Below are positions 11,786 through 26,831 of a stretch of DNA of 64,000 bases, piece after piece. Source of the DNA: Bombus terrestris. Lineage: Eukaryota > Arthropoda > Insecta > Hymenoptera > Apidae. A model generated the notes under the pieces. The model had not been told where the DNA came from. It was given only the letters and a program-made list of their open reading frames with translations, and searched no databases. The position numbers and the translations under genes were made by a program. The DNA is taken from NCBI RefSeq assembly GCF_910591885.1, contig NC_063275.1:682001-746000 (forward strand), written 5' to 3'. How positions within the stretch are numbered: position 1 is the stretch's first letter; every line of letters begins with the position of its first letter.

Positions 11786-11815
11786 GTTATATCGTAACAC
11801 TATACAACGTTATAC
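11786..11815 (+). repeat. Reference monomer, class T
   Basis: Core heptamer GTAACAC (T to C at position 13). In this copy the right arm is ATACAAC. Elsewhere class T has ATATAAC or ATAGAAC; the last introduces TAG into the open plus frame. It usually follows A-B or A-A and precedes A or a run of C units. Confidence 0.88.
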
Positions 11816-13578
11816 GTTATATCGTAATAGTATATAACGTTATACGTTATATCGTATTACTATACAACGTTATACGTTATATCGTATTACTATACAACGT
11901 TATACGTTATATCGTATTACTATACAACGTTATACGTTATATCGTATTACTATACAACGTTATACGCTATATCGTATTACTATACAACGTTATACGTTAT
12001 GTCGCATTACTATACAACGTTATACGTTATATGGTAATACAATATAACGTTATACGTTATATCGTAATACTATACAACGTTATACGCTATATCGCAATAC
12101 TATACAACGTTATACGTTATATCGTAATAGTATATAACGTTATACGTTATATCGTAATACTATACAACGTTATACGTTATATCGTAACACTATACAACGT
12201 TATACGTTATATCGCAATACTATACAACGTTATACGTTATATCGTAATAGTATATAACGTTATACGTTATATGGTAATACAATATAACGTTATACGTTAT
12301 ATCGTAATACTATACAACGTTATACGTTATATCGTAATAGTATATAACGTTATACATTATATCCTATTACTATACAACGTTATACGTTATATCGTAATAC
12401 TATACAACGTTATACGTTATATCGCAATACTATACAACGTTATACGTTATATCGTAATAGTATATAACGTTATACGTTATATCCGATTACTATACAACGT
12501 TATGCCTTATATCGTAATACTATACAACATTATACGCTATATCGTATTACTATACAACGTTATACGTTATGTCGTATTACTATACAACGTTATACGTTAT
12601 ATCGTAATAGTATATAACGTTATACGTTATATGGTAATACAATATAACGTTATACGTTATATCGTAATACTATACAACGTTATACGTTATATCTTAATAG
12701 TATATAACGTTATAAGTTATATCGTATTACTATACAACGTTATACGTTATATCGTATTACTATACAACGTTATACGTTATATCGTATTACTATACAACGT
12801 TATACGTTATATCGTAATAGTATATAACGTTAGACGTTATATGGTAATACAATATAACGTTATACGTTATATCGTAATACTATACAACGTTATACGTTAT
12901 ATCTTAATAGTATATAACGTTATAAGTTATATCGTATTACTATACAACGTTATACGTTATATCGTATTACTATACAACGTTATACGTTATATCGTATTAC
13001 TATACAACGTTATACGTTATATCGTAATAGTATATAACGTTAGACGTTATATGGTAATACAATATAACGTTATACGTTATATGGTAATACAATATAACGT
13101 TATACGTTATATCGTAATACTATACAACGTTATACGTTATATCGTAATAGTATATAACGTTATACATTATATCCTATTACTATACAACGTTATACGTTAT
13201 ATCGTAATAGTATATAACGTTATACATTATATCCTATTACTATACAACGTTATACGTTATATCGTAATAGTATATAACGTTATACGTTATATCGTAATAC
13301 TATACAACGTTATACGTTATATCGTAATAGTATATAACGTTATACATTATATCCTATTACTATACAACGTTATACGTTATATCGTAATAGTATATAACGT
13401 TATACCTTATATCGTAATACTATACAACGTTATACGTTATATCGTATTACTATACAACGTTATACATTATATCCTATTACTATACAACGTTATACGTTAT
13501 ATCGTAATAGTATATAACGTTATACATTATATCCTATTACTATACAACGTTATACGTTATATCGTAATAGTATATAAT

Positions 13579-13608
13579 GTATAACGTTATATCCTATTAC
13601 GATATAAC
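13579..13608 (-). repeat. Candidate inverted monomer (29 of 30 bases)
   Basis: The unit reads GTATAAC, then GTTATAT, C, CTATTAC, G, ATATAAC. The reverse complement of a class A monomer in this register is GTATAAC, GTTATAT, A, CTATTAC, G, ATATAAC. Only one base differs. A forward reading needs three changes in the linker plus a class E core with two further changes. The preceding unit ends AATGTATAAC rather than AACGTTATAC. The homologous units at 17,149 and 24,642 are less inverted or normal. Confidence 0.72.
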
Positions 13609-14275
13609 GTTATACGTTATATCGTAATAGTATATAACGTTATACGTTATATGGTAATACAATATAACGTTATACCTTATATTGTAATACTATACAACGT
13701 TATACGTTATATCGTAATAGTATATAACGTTATACATTATATCCTATTACTATACAACGTTATACGTTATATCGTAATAGTATATAACGTTATACGTTAT
13801 ATCGTAATACTATACAACGTTATACGTTATATCGCAATACTATACAACGTTATACGTTATATCGTAATAGTATATAACGTTATACGTTATATGGTAATAC
13901 AATATAACGTTATACGTTATATCGTAATACTATACAACGTTATACGTTATATCGTAATAGTATATAACGTTATACGTTATATGGTAATACAATATAACGT
14001 TATACCTTATATCGTAATATTATACAACGTTATACGTTATATCGTATTACTATACAACGTTATACGTTATATCGTATTACTATACAGCGTTATACGTTAT
14101 ATCGTAATAGTATATAACGTTATACGTTATATGGTAATAGTATATAACGTTATACGTTATATGGTAATAGTATATAACGTTATACGTTATATGGTAATAC
14201 AATATAGCGTTATACGTTATATCGTAATACTATACAACGTTATACGTTATATCGTAATAGTATATAACGTTATAC

Positions 14276-14298
14276 ATTATATACTATTACGATATAAC
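14276..14298 (-). repeat. Candidate inverted 23-bp core (22 of 23 bases)
   Basis: Reads ATTATAT, A, CTATTAC, G, ATATAAC, which is the reverse complement of the class A core except for A in place of G at the first base. The linkers on both sides are in forward orientation. The homologous units at 17,846, 25,339, 30,972, 36,605, 42,395 and 58,276 keep ATATAAC and CTATTAC but have T at position 16, and all except 30,972 have C at position 8. Confidence 0.65.
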
Positions 14299-15279
14299 GT
14301 TATACGTTATATCGTAATAGTATATAACGTTATACATTATATCCTATTACTATACAACGTTATACGTTATATCGTAATAGTATATAACGTTAGACGTTAT
14401 ATCGTAATACTATACGACGTTATACGTTACATCGCAATAGTATATAATGTTATACGTTATATCGTAACACAATATAACGTTATACCTTATATCGTAATAC
14501 TATACAAGGTTATACGTTATATCGGAATAGTATATAACGTTATACATTATATCCTATTACTATACAACGTTATACGTTATATCGTATTACTATACAACGT
14601 TATACGTTATATCGTAATAGTATATAACGTTATACGTTATATGGTAATAGTATATAACGTTATACGTTATATGGTAATACAATATAACGTTATACGTTAT
14701 ATCGTAATACTATACAACGTTATACGTTATATCGTAATAGTATATAACGTTATACGTTATATGGTCATAGTATATAACGTTATACGTTATATCGTAATAG
14801 TATATAACGTTATACATTATATCCTATTACTATACAACGTTATACGTTATATCGTAATAGTATATAACGTTATACGTTATATCGTAATACTATACAACGT
14901 TATACGTTATATCGCAATACTATACAACGTTATACGTTATATCGTAATAGTATATAACGTTATACGTTATATCGTAATAGTATATAACGTTATACGTTAT
15001 ATGGTAATACAATATAACGTTATACGTTATATCGTAATACTATACAGCGTTATACGTTATACCTTATTAGTATATAACGTTATACGTTATGTCGTATTAC
15101 TATACAACGTTATACGTTATATCGTATTACTATACAACGTTATACGTTATATCGTATTACTATACAACGTTATACGCTATATCCTATTACTATACAACGT
15201 TATACGTTATATCGTAATAGTATATAACGTTATACGTTATATCGTAATACTATACAACGTTATACGTTATATCGCAATA

Positions 15280-18200
15280 CTATACAACGTTATACGTTAT
15301 ATCGTAATAGTATATAACGTTATACGTTATATCGTAATACTATACAACGTTATACGTTATATCGTAACACTATACAACGTTATACGTTATATCGTAATAG
15401 TATATAACGTTATACGTTATATCGTATTACTATACAACGTTATACGTTATATCGTATTACTATACAACGTTATACGTTATATCGTATTACTATACAACGT
15501 TATACGTTATATCGTATTACTATACAACGTTATACGCTATATCGTATTACTATACAACGTTATACGTTATGTCGCATTACTATACAACGTTATACGTTAT
15601 ATGGTAATACAATATAACGTTATACGTTATATCGTAATACTATACAACGTTATACGTTATATCGCAATACTATACAACGTTATACGTTATATCGTAATAG
15701 TATATAACGTTATACGTTATATCGTAATACTATACAACGTTATACGTTATATCGTAACACTATACAACGTTATACGTTATATCGCAATACTATACAACGT
15801 TATACGTTATATCGTAATAGTATATAACGTTATACGTTATATGGTAATACAATATAACGTTATACGTTATATCGTAATACTATACAACGTTATACGTTAT
15901 ATCGTAATAGTATATAACGTTATACATTATATCCTATTACTATACAACGTTATACGTTATATCGCAATACTATACAACGTTATACGTTATATCGCAATAC
16001 TATACAACGTTATACGTTATATCGTAATAGTATATAACGTTATACGTTATATCCGATTACTATACAACGTTATGCCTTATATCGTAATACTATACAACAT
16101 TATACGCTATATCGTATTACTATACAACGTTATACGTTATGTCGTATTACTATACAACGTTATACGTTATATCGTAATAGTATATAACGTTATACGTTAT
16201 ATGGTAATACAATATAACGTTATACGTTATATCGTAATACTATACAACGTTATACGTTATATCTTAATAGTATATAACGTTATAAGTTATATCGTATTAC
16301 TATACAACGTTATACGTTATATCGTATTACTATACAACGTTATACGTTATATCGTATTACTATACAACGTTATACGTTATATCGTAATAGTATATAACGT
16401 TAGACGTTATATGGTAATACAATATAACGTTATACGTTATATCGTAATACTATACAACGTTATACGTTATATCTTAATAGTATATAACGTTATAAGTTAT
16501 ATCGTATTACTATACAACGTTATACGTTATATCGTATTACTATACAACGTTATACGTTATATCGTATTACTATACAACGTTATACGTTACATCGTAATAG
16601 TATATAACGTTAGACGTTATATGGTAATACAATATAACGTTATACGTTATATGGTAATACAATATAACGTTATACGTTATATCGTAATACTATACAACGT
16701 TATACGTTATATCGTAATAGTATATAACGTTATACATTATATCCTATTACTATACAACGTTATACGTTATATCGTAATAGTATATAACGTTATACATTAT
16801 ATCCTATTACTATACAACGTTATACGTTATATCGTAATAGTATATAACGTTATACGTTATATCGTAATACTATACAACGTTATACGTTATATCGTAATAG
16901 TATATAACGTTATACATTATATCCTATTACTATACAACGTTATACGTTATATCGTAATAGTATATAACGTTATACCTTATATCGTAATACTATACAACGT
17001 TATACGTTATATCGTATTACTATACAACGTTATACATTATATCCTATTACTATACAACGTTATACGTTATATCGTAATAGTATATAACGTTATACATTAT
17101 ATCCTATTACTATACAACGTTATACGTTATATCGTAATAGTATATAACGTATAACGTTATATACTATTACTATACAACGTTATACGTTATATCGTAATAG
17201 TATATAACGTTATACGTTATATGGTAATACAATATAACGTTATACCTTATATTGTAATACTATACAACGTTATACGTTATATCGTAATAGTATATAACGT
17301 TATACATTATATCCTATTACTATACAACGTTATACGTTATATCGTAATAGTATATAACGTTATACGTTATATCGTAATACTATACAACGTTATACGTTAT
17401 ATCGCAATACTATACAACGTTATACGTTATATCGTAATAGTATATAACGTTATACGTTATATGGTAATACAATATAACGTTATACGTTATATCGTAATAC
17501 TATACAACGTTATACGTTATATCGTAATAGTATATAACGTTATACGTTATATGGTAATACAATATAACGTTATACCTTATATCGTAATATTATACAACGT
17601 TATACGTTATATCGTATTACTATACAACGTTATACGTTATATCGTATTACTATACAGCGTTATACGTTATATCGTAATAGTATATAACGTTATACGTTAT
17701 ATGGTAATAGTATATAACGTTATACGTTATATGGTAATAGTATATAACGTTATACGTTATATGGTAATACAATATAGCGTTATTCGTTATATCGTAATAC
17801 TATACAACGTTATACGTTATATCGTAATAGTATATAACGTTATACATTATATCCTATTACTATATAACGTTATACGTTATATCGTAATAGTATATAACGT
17901 TATACATTATATCCTATTACTATACAACGTTATACGTTATATCGTAATAGTATATAACGTTAGACGTTATATCGTAATACTATACGACGTTATACGTTAC
18001 ATCGCAATAGTATATAATGTTATACGTTATATCGTAACACAATATAACGTTATACCTTATATCGTAATACTATACAAGGTTATACGTTATATCGGAATAG
18101 TATATAACGTTATACATTATATCCTATTACTATACAACGTTATACGTTATATCGTATTACTATACAACGTTATACGTTATATCGTAATAGTATATAACGT

Positions 18201-18740
18201 TATACGTTATATGGTAATAGTATATAACGTTATACGTTATATGGTAATACAATATAACGTTATACGTTATATCGTAATACTATACAACGTTATACGTTAT
18301 ATCGTAATAGTATATAACGTTATACGTTATATGGTCATAGTATATAACGTTATACGTTATATCGTAATAGTATATAACGTTATACATTATATCCTATTAC
18401 TATACAACGTTATACGTTATATCGTAATAGTATATAACGTTATACGTTATATCGTAATACTATACAACGTTATACGTTATATCGCAATACTATACAACGT
18501 TATACGTTATATCGTAATAGTATATAACGTTATACGTTATATCGTAATAGTATATAACGTTATACGTTATATGGTAATACAATATAACGTTATACGTTAT
18601 ATCGTAATACTATACAGCGTTATACGTTATACCTTATTAGTATATAACGTTATACGTTATGTCGTATTACTATACAACGTTATACGTTATATCGTATTAC
18701 TATACAACGTTATACGTTATATCGTATTACTATACAACGT
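15280..18740 (+). repeat. 3,570-bp-offset HOR duplication, second copy
   Basis: Second copy of the block starting near 11.71 kb. It carries its own private changes: GTTACAT near 16,586, the inverted-looking monomer at 17,149-17,178 and TATTCGTTAT near 17,783. At the orientation-variable position (14,276 in the first copy) it has the E-like form at 17,846. The block continues into a class A variant with GTAAAAG near 18,755. Confidence 0.82.
17149..17178 (-). repeat. Candidate partly reverted inverted monomer (28 of 30 bases)
   Basis: Same HOR position as 13,579 (+3,570 bp). It reads GTATAAC, GTTATAT, A, CTATTAC, T, ATACAAC, matching the reverse complement of class A at 28 of 30 bases. The last seven bases are the ordinary class E right arm. 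Confidence 0.62.
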
Positions 18741-19285
18741 TGTATGTTATATCGTAAAAGTATATAACGTTATACGTTATATGGTAATACAATATAACGT
18801 TATACGTTATATCGTAATACTATACAACGTTATACGTTATATCGTAATAGTATATAACGTTATACATTATATCCTATTACTATACAACGTTATACGTTAT
18901 ATCGTAATAGTATATAACGTTATACATTATATCCTATTACTATACAACGTTATACGTTATATCGTAATAGTATATAACGTTATACGTTATATCGTAATAC
19001 TATACAACGTTATACGTTATATCGCAATACTATACAACGTTATACGTTATATCGTAATAGTATATAACGTTATACGTTATATGGTAATACAATATAACGT
19101 TATACGTTATATCGTAATACTATACAACGTTATACGTTATATCGCAATACTATACAACGTTATACGTTATATCGTAATAGTATATAACGTTATACGTTAT
19201 ATGGTAATACAATATAACGTTATACGTTATATCGTAATACTATACAACGTTATTCGTTATATCGTAATAGTATATAACGTTATGC

Positions 19286-19308
19286 GTTATATCCTATTAC
19301 TATACAAC
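19286..19308 (+). repeat. Truncated 23-bp monomer 6 (GCGTT subtype)
   Basis: The E unit begins GTTATAT and the preceding linker ends TATGC, so the junction reads ATGCGTT. Phase 26 to 19. Followed by A, E, A, E, A, B. Confidence 0.93.
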
Positions 19309-19518
19309 GTTATATCGTAATAGTATATAACGTTATACGTTATATCCTATTACTATACAACGTTATACGTTATATCGTAATAGTATATAACGTTATACAT
19401 TATATCCTATTACTATACAACGTTATACGTTATATCGTAATAGTATATAACGTTATACGTTATACCGTAATACTATACAACGTTATACGTTATATCGCAA
19501 TACTATACAACGTTATAC

Positions 19519-19758
19519 GTTATATCGTAATAGTATACAACGTTATACGTTATATCGTAATAGTATATAACGTTATACGTTATATCGTAACACTATAGAA
19601 CGTTATACGTTATATCGTAATAGTATATAACGTTATACGTTATATCGTAACACTATAGAACGTTATACGTTATATCGTAATAGTATACAACGTTATACGT
19701 TATATCGTAATAGTATATAACGTTATACGTTATATCGTAACACTATAGAACGTTATAC
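19519..19758 (+). repeat. TAG-type cluster, eight monomers
   Basis: Order A-prime, A, T, A, T, A-prime, A, T, where each T has ATAGAAC. Within it the trimer A-prime, A, T and the dimer A, T are repeated. It lies about 210 bp after a truncated monomer. Confidence 0.85.
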
Positions 19759-22700
19759 GTTATATCGTAATAGTATATAACGTAATACATTATATCCTAT
19801 TACTATACAACGTTATACGTTATATCGTAATAGTATATAACGTTATACGTTATATGGTAATACAATATAACGTTATACCTTATATTGTAATACTATACAA
19901 CGTTATACGTTATATCGTAATAGTATATAACGTTATACATTATATCCTATTACTATACAACGTTATACGTTATATCGTAATAGTATATAACGTTATACGT
20001 TATATCGTAATACTATACAACGTTATACGTTATATCGCAATACTATACAACGTTATACGTTATATCGTAATAGTATATAACGTTATACGTTATATGGTAA
20101 TACAATGTAACGTTATACGTTATATCGTAATACTATACAACGTTATACGTTATATCGTAATGGTATATAACGTTATACGTTATATGGTAATACAATATAA
20201 CGTTATACCTTATATCGTAATATTATACAACGTTATACGTTATATCGTATTACTATACAACGTTATACGTTATATCGTATTACTATACAGCGTTATACGT
20301 TATATCGTAATAGTATATAACGTTATACGTTATATGGTAATAGTATATAACGTTATACGTTATATGGTAATAGTATATAACGTTATACGTTATATGGTAA
20401 TACAATATAGCGTTATACGTTATATCGTAATACTATACAACGTTATACGTTATATCGTAATAGTATATAACGTTATACGTTATATCCTATTACTATACAA
20501 AGTTATACGTTATATCGTAATAGTATATAACGTTATACGTTATATCCGATTACTATACATCGTTATAGGTTATGTCGTATTACTATACAACGTTATACGT
20601 TATATCGCAATACTATACAACGTTATACGTTATATCGTAATAGTATATAACGTTATACGTTATATCCGATTACTATACATCGTTATAGGTTATGTCGTAT
20701 TACTATACAACGTTATACGTTATATCGTAATAGTATATAACGTTATACGTTATATGGTAATACAATATAACGTTATACGTTATATCGTAATACTATACAA
20801 CGTTATACGTTATATCTTAATAGTATATAACGTTATACGTTATATCGTATTACTATACAACGTTATACGTTATATCGTATTACTATACAACGATATACGT
20901 TATATCGTATTACTATACAACGTTATACGTTATATCGTAATAGTATATAACGTTATACGTTATATGGTAATACAATATAACGTTATACGTTATATCGTAA
21001 TACTATACAACGTTATACGTTATATCGCAATACTATACAACGTTATACGTTATATCGTAATAGTATATAACGTTATACGTTATATGGTAATACAATATAA
21101 CGTTATACGTTATATCGTAATACTATACAACGTTATTCGTTATATCGTAATAGTATATAACGTTATACGTTATATCCTATTACTATACAAAGTTATACGT
21201 TATATCGTAATAGTATATAACGTTATACATTATATCCTATTACTATACAACGTTATACATTATATCCTATTACTATACAACGTTATACGTTATATCGTAA
21301 TAGTATATAACGTTATACATTATATCCTATTACTATACAACGTTATACGTTATATCGTAATAGTATATAACGTTACACGTTATATCGTAATACTATACAA
21401 CGTTATACGTTATATCGCAGTACTATACAACGTTATACGTTCTATGGTAATAGTATATAACGTTATACGTTATATGGTAATACAATATAACGTTATACGT
21501 TATATCGTAATACTATACAACGTTATACGTTATATCGTAATAGTATATAACGTTATACATTATATCCTATTACTATACAACGTTATACGTTATATCGTAA
21601 TAGTATATAACGTTATACATTATATCCTATTACTATACAACGTTATACGTTATATCGTAAAAGTATATAACGTTATACGTTATATCGCAATACTATACAA
21701 CGTTATACGTTATATCGTAATAGTATATAACGTTATACGTTATATCGTAATACTATACAACGTTATACGTTATATCGCAATACTATACAACTTTATACGT
21801 TATATCGTAATAGTATATAACGTTATACGTTATATGGTAATACAATATAACGTTATACGTTATGTCGTATTACCATACAACGTTATACGTTATATCGTAA
21901 TAGTATATAACGTTATACGTTATATGGTAATACAATATAACGTTATACGTTATATCGTAATACTATACAACGTTATTCGTTATATAGTAATAGTATATAA
22001 CGTTATACGTTATATCCTATTACTATACAACGTTATACGTTATATCGTAATAGTATATAACGTTATACATTATATCCTATTACTATACAACGTTATACGT
22101 TAAATCGTAATAGTATATAACGTTATACGTTATATCGTAATACTATACAACGTTATACGTTATATCGCAATACTATACAACGTTATACGTTATATCGTAA
22201 TAGTATATAACGTTATACGTTATATCGTAATAGTATATAACGTTATACGTTATATCGTAACACTATATAACGTTATACGTTATATCGTAATAGTATATAA
22301 CGTTATACGTTATATCGTATTACTATACAACGTTATACGTTATATCGTAATAGTATATAACGTTATACGTTATATCGTAACACTATATAACGTTATACGT
22401 TATATCGTAATAGTATATAACGTTATACGTTATATCGTATTACTATACAACGTTATACGTTATATCGTATTACTATACAACGTTATACGTTATATCGTAT
22501 TATTATACAACGTTATACGTTATATCGTATTACTATACAACGTTATACGTTATATCGTATTACTATACAACGTTATACGTTATATCGTATTACTATACAA
22601 CGTTATACGCTATATCGTATTACTATACAACGTTATACGTTATGTCGTATTACTATACAACGTTATACGTCATATCGTAATAGTATATAACGTTATACAT

Positions 22701-25345
22701 TATATCCTATTACTATACAACGTTATACGTTATATCGTAATAGTATATAACGTTATACATTATATCCTATTACTATACAACGTTATACGTTATATCGTAA
22801 TAGTATATAACGTTATACGTTATATCGTAATACTATACAACGTTATACGTTATATCGTAACACTATACAACGTTATACGTTATATCGTAATAGTATATAA
22901 CGTTATACGTTATATCGTATTACTATACAACGTTATACGTTATATCGTATTACTATACAACGTTATACGTTATATCGTATTACTATACAACGTTATACGT
23001 TATATCGTATTACTATACAACGTTATACGCTATATCGTATTACTATACAACGTTATACGTTATGTCGCATTACTATACAACGTTATACGTTATATGGTAA
23101 TACAATATAACGTTATACGTTATATCGTAATACTATACAACGTTATACGTTATATCGCAATACTATACAACGTTATACGTTATATCGTAATAGTATATAA
23201 CGTTATACGTTATATCGTAATACTATACAACGTTATACGTTATATCGTAACACTATACAACGTTATACGTTATATCGCAATACTATACAACGTTATACGT
23301 TATATCGTAATAGTATATAACGTTATACGTTATATGGTAATACAATATAACGTTATACGTTATATCGTAATACTATACAACGTTATACGTTATATCGTAA
23401 TAGTATATAACGTTATACATTATATCCTATTACTATACAACGTTATACGTTATATCGTAATACTATACAACGTTATACGTTATATCGCAATACTATACAA
23501 CGTTATACGTTATATCGTAATAGTATATAACGTTATACGTTATATCCGATTACTATACAACGTTATGCCTTATATCGTAATACTATACAACATTATACGC
23601 TATATCGTATTACTATACAACGTTATACGTTATGTCGTATTACTATACAACGTTATACGTTATATCGTAATAGTATATAACGTTATACGTTATATGGTAA
23701 TACAATATAACGTTATACGTTATATCGTAATACTATACAACGTTATACGTTATATCTTAATAGTATATAACGTTATAAGTTATATCGTATTACTATACAA
23801 CGTTATACGTTATATCGTATTACTATACAACGTTATACGTTATATCGTATTACTATACAACGTTATACGTTATATCGTAATAGTATATAACGTTAGACGT
23901 TATATGGTAATACAATATAACGTTATACGTTATATCGTAATACTATACAACGTTATACGTTATATCTTAATAGTATATAACGTTATAAGTTATATCGTAT
24001 TACTATACAACGTTATACGTTATATCGTATTACTATACAACGTTATACGTTATATCGTATTACTATACAACGTTATACGTTATATCGTAATAGTATATAA
24101 CGTTAGACGTTATATGGTAATACAATATAACGTTATACGTTATATGGTAATACAATATAACGTTATACGTTATATCGTAATACTATACAACGTTATACGT
24201 TATATCGTAATAGTATATAACGTTATACATTATATCCTATTACTATACAACGTTATACGTTATATCGTAATAGTATATAACGTTATACATTATATCCTAT
24301 TACTATACAACGTTATACGTTATATCGTAATAGTATATAACGTTATACGTTATATCGTAATACTATACAACGTTATACGTTATATCGTAATAGTATATAA
24401 CGTTATACATTATATCCTATTACTATACAACGTTATACGTTATATCGTAATAGTATATAACGTTATACCTTATATCGTAATACTATACAACGTTATACGT
24501 TATATCGTATTACTATACAACGTTATACATTATATCCTATTACTATACAACGTTATACGTTATATCGTAATAGTATATAACGTTATACATTATATCCTAT
24601 TACTATACAACGTTATACGTTATATCGTAATAGTATATAACGTAATACATTATATCCTATTACTATACAACGTTATACGTTATATCGTAATAGTATATAA
24701 CGTTATACGTTATATGGTAATACAATATAACGTTGTACCTTATATTGTAATACTATACAACGTTATACGTTATATCGTAATAGTATATAACGTTATACAT
24801 TATATCCTATTACTATACAACGTTATACGTTATATCGTAATAGTATATAACGTTATACGTTATATCGTAATACTATACAACGTTATACGTTATATCGCAA
24901 TACTATACAACGTTATACGTTATATCGTAATAGTATATAACGTTATACGTTATATGGTAATACAATATAACGTTATACGTTATATCGTAATACTATACAA
25001 CGTTATACGTTATATCGTAATAGTATATAACGTTATACGTTATATGGTAATACAATATAACGTTATACCTTATATCGTAATATTATACAACGTTATACGT
25101 TATATCGTATTACTATACAACGTTATACGTTATATCGTATTACTATACAGCGTTATACGTTATATCGTAATAGTATATAACGTTATACGTTATATGGTAA
25201 TAGTATATAACGTTATACGTTATATGGTAATAGTATATAACGTTATACGTTATATGGTAATACAATATAGCGTTATACGTTATATCGTAATACTATACAA
25301 CGTTATACGTTATATCGTAATAGTATATAACGTTATACATTATAT

Positions 25346-25460
25346 CCTATTACTATATAACGTATAACGTTGTATCGTAATAGGATATAACGTTATACAT
25401 TATATCCTATTACTATCCAACGTTATACGTTATATCGTAATAGTATATAACGTTATACGT
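25346..25460 (+). repeat. Second disturbed patch, in the left 5,633-bp copy
   Basis: About eight differences from the tandem duplicate in about 115 bp: C for A at 25,346, GTATAAC for GTTATAC, GTTGTAT, TAGGATAT, TATCCAAC and TATAC for TAGAC. The two 5.6-kb copies are otherwise nearly identical by eye. Confidence 0.72.
25362..25368 (-). repeat. Linker heptamer reading as GTATAAC, inside a disturbed patch
   Basis: Followed by GTTGTAT and a core ending TAGG, so the neighbouring unit also carries the G at position 16 expected for an inverted core. The tandem duplicate at 30,995-31,001 has the normal linker. Confidence 0.62.
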
Positions 25461-26808
25461 TATATCGTAATACTATACGACGTTATACGTTACATCGCAA
25501 TAGTATATAATGTTATACGTTATATCGTAACACAATATAACGTTATACCTTATATCGTAATACTATACAAGGTTATACGTTATATCGGAATAGTATATAA
25601 CGTTATACATTATATCCTATTACTATACAACGTTATACGTTATATCGTATTACTATACAACGTTATACGTTATATCGTAATAGTATATAACGTTATACGT
25701 TATATGGTAATAGTATATAACGTTATACGTTATATGGTAATACAATATAACGTTATACGTTATATCGTAATACTATACAACGTTATACGTTATATCGTAA
25801 TAGTATATAACGTTATACGTTATATGGTCATAGTATATAACGTTATACGTTATATCGTAATAGTATATAACGTTATACATTATATCCCATTACTATACAA
25901 CGTTATACGTTATATCGTAATAGTATATAACGTTATACGTTATATCGTAATACTATACAACGTTATACGTTATATCGCAATACTATACAACGTTATACGT
26001 TATATCGTAATAGTATATAACGTTATACGTTATATCGTAATAGTATATAACGTTATACGTTATATGGTAATACAATATAACGTTATACGTTATATCGTAA
26101 TACTATACAGCGTTATACGTTATACCTTATTAGTATATAACGTTATACGTTATGTCGTATTACTATACAACGTTATACGTTATATCGTATTACTATACAA
26201 CGTTATACGTTATATCGTATTACTATACAACGTTGTATGTTATATCGTAAAAGTATATAACGTTATACGTTATATGGTAATACAATATAACGTTATACGT
26301 TATATCGTAATACTATACAACGTTATACGTTATATCGTAATAGTATATAACGTTATACATTATATCCTATTACTATACAACGTTATACGTTATATCGTAA
26401 TAGTATATAACGTTATACATTATATCCTATTACTATACAACGTTATACGTTATATCGTAATAGTATATAACGTTATACGTTATATCGTAATACTATACAA
26501 CGTTATACGTTATATCGCAATACTATACAACGTTATACGTTATATCGTAATAGTATATAACGTTATACGTTATATGGTAATACAATATAACGTTATACGT
26601 TATATCGTAATACTATACAACGTTATACGTTATATCGCAATACTATACAACGTTATACGTTATATCGTAATAGTATATAACGTTATACGTTATATCGTAA
26701 TAGTATATAACGTTATACGTTATATCGTAATACTATACAACGTTATACGTTATATCGCAATACTATACAACGTTATACGTTATATCGTAATAGTATATAA
26801 CGTTATGC

Positions 26809-26831
26809 GTTATATCCTATTACTATACAAC
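26809..26831 (+). repeat. Truncated 23-bp monomer 7 (GCGTT subtype)
   Basis: Shares the ATGCGTT marker with the units at 19.3 and 32.4 kb; 7,523 bp after the previous junction, phase 19 to 12. Confidence 0.93.

Larger units (their letters stand above)
10210..15170 (+). repeat. 4.96-kb HOR block, copy of 21,273-26,233
   Basis: Many anchors hold an offset of 11,063 bp (368 monomers plus one 23-bp unit): the TTCTATGG unit (10,378/21,441), the stop-creating GTTAAAT (11,040/22,103), the D unit at 12,031/23,094, the TATGCC unit (12,501/23,564), D at 13,651/24,714 and the ACCTTATTAG unit (15,061/26,124). The main differences are a mutated patch at 11,209-11,257 and an inverted-looking monomer at 13,579-13,608 in this copy. 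Confidence 0.82.
11710..15170 (+). repeat. 3,570-bp-offset HOR duplication, first copy
   Basis: Colinear with 15,280-18,740 at an offset of exactly 119 monomers. Anchors are D units 12,031/15,601 and 13,651/17,221, TATGCC 12,501/16,071 and ACCTTATTAG 15,061/18,631. Left divergence is near 11,715 (E versus F) and right divergence near 15,171 (GTAAAAG unit versus E). About 110 bp separates the two copies. Confidence 0.82.
18741..21272 (+). repeat. Satellite segment: truncated monomer, TAG-type cluster, H dimers
   Basis: This begins with VVCY/IVKV-type units (TTGTATGTT then GTAAAAG) shared with 26.2, 31.9, 43.6, 46.4 and 59.5 kb. It includes the truncated monomer at 19,286-19,308, the TAG-type cluster at 19,519-19,758, a string from 19,854 shared with 36.0-36.6 kb (including ATGTAAC and GTAATGG variants) and two H dimers near 20.55 and 20.67 kb. 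Satellite only. Confidence 0.75.
21273..26233 (+). repeat. 4.96-kb HOR block, copy of 10,210-15,170
   Basis: Second copy at +11,063 bp. Where the first copy has a mutated patch, this one has the ordinary A, C, A order. It has its own disturbed patch at about 25,346-25,460. Overlaps the left copy of the 5,633-bp duplication from 23,129. Confidence 0.82.
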
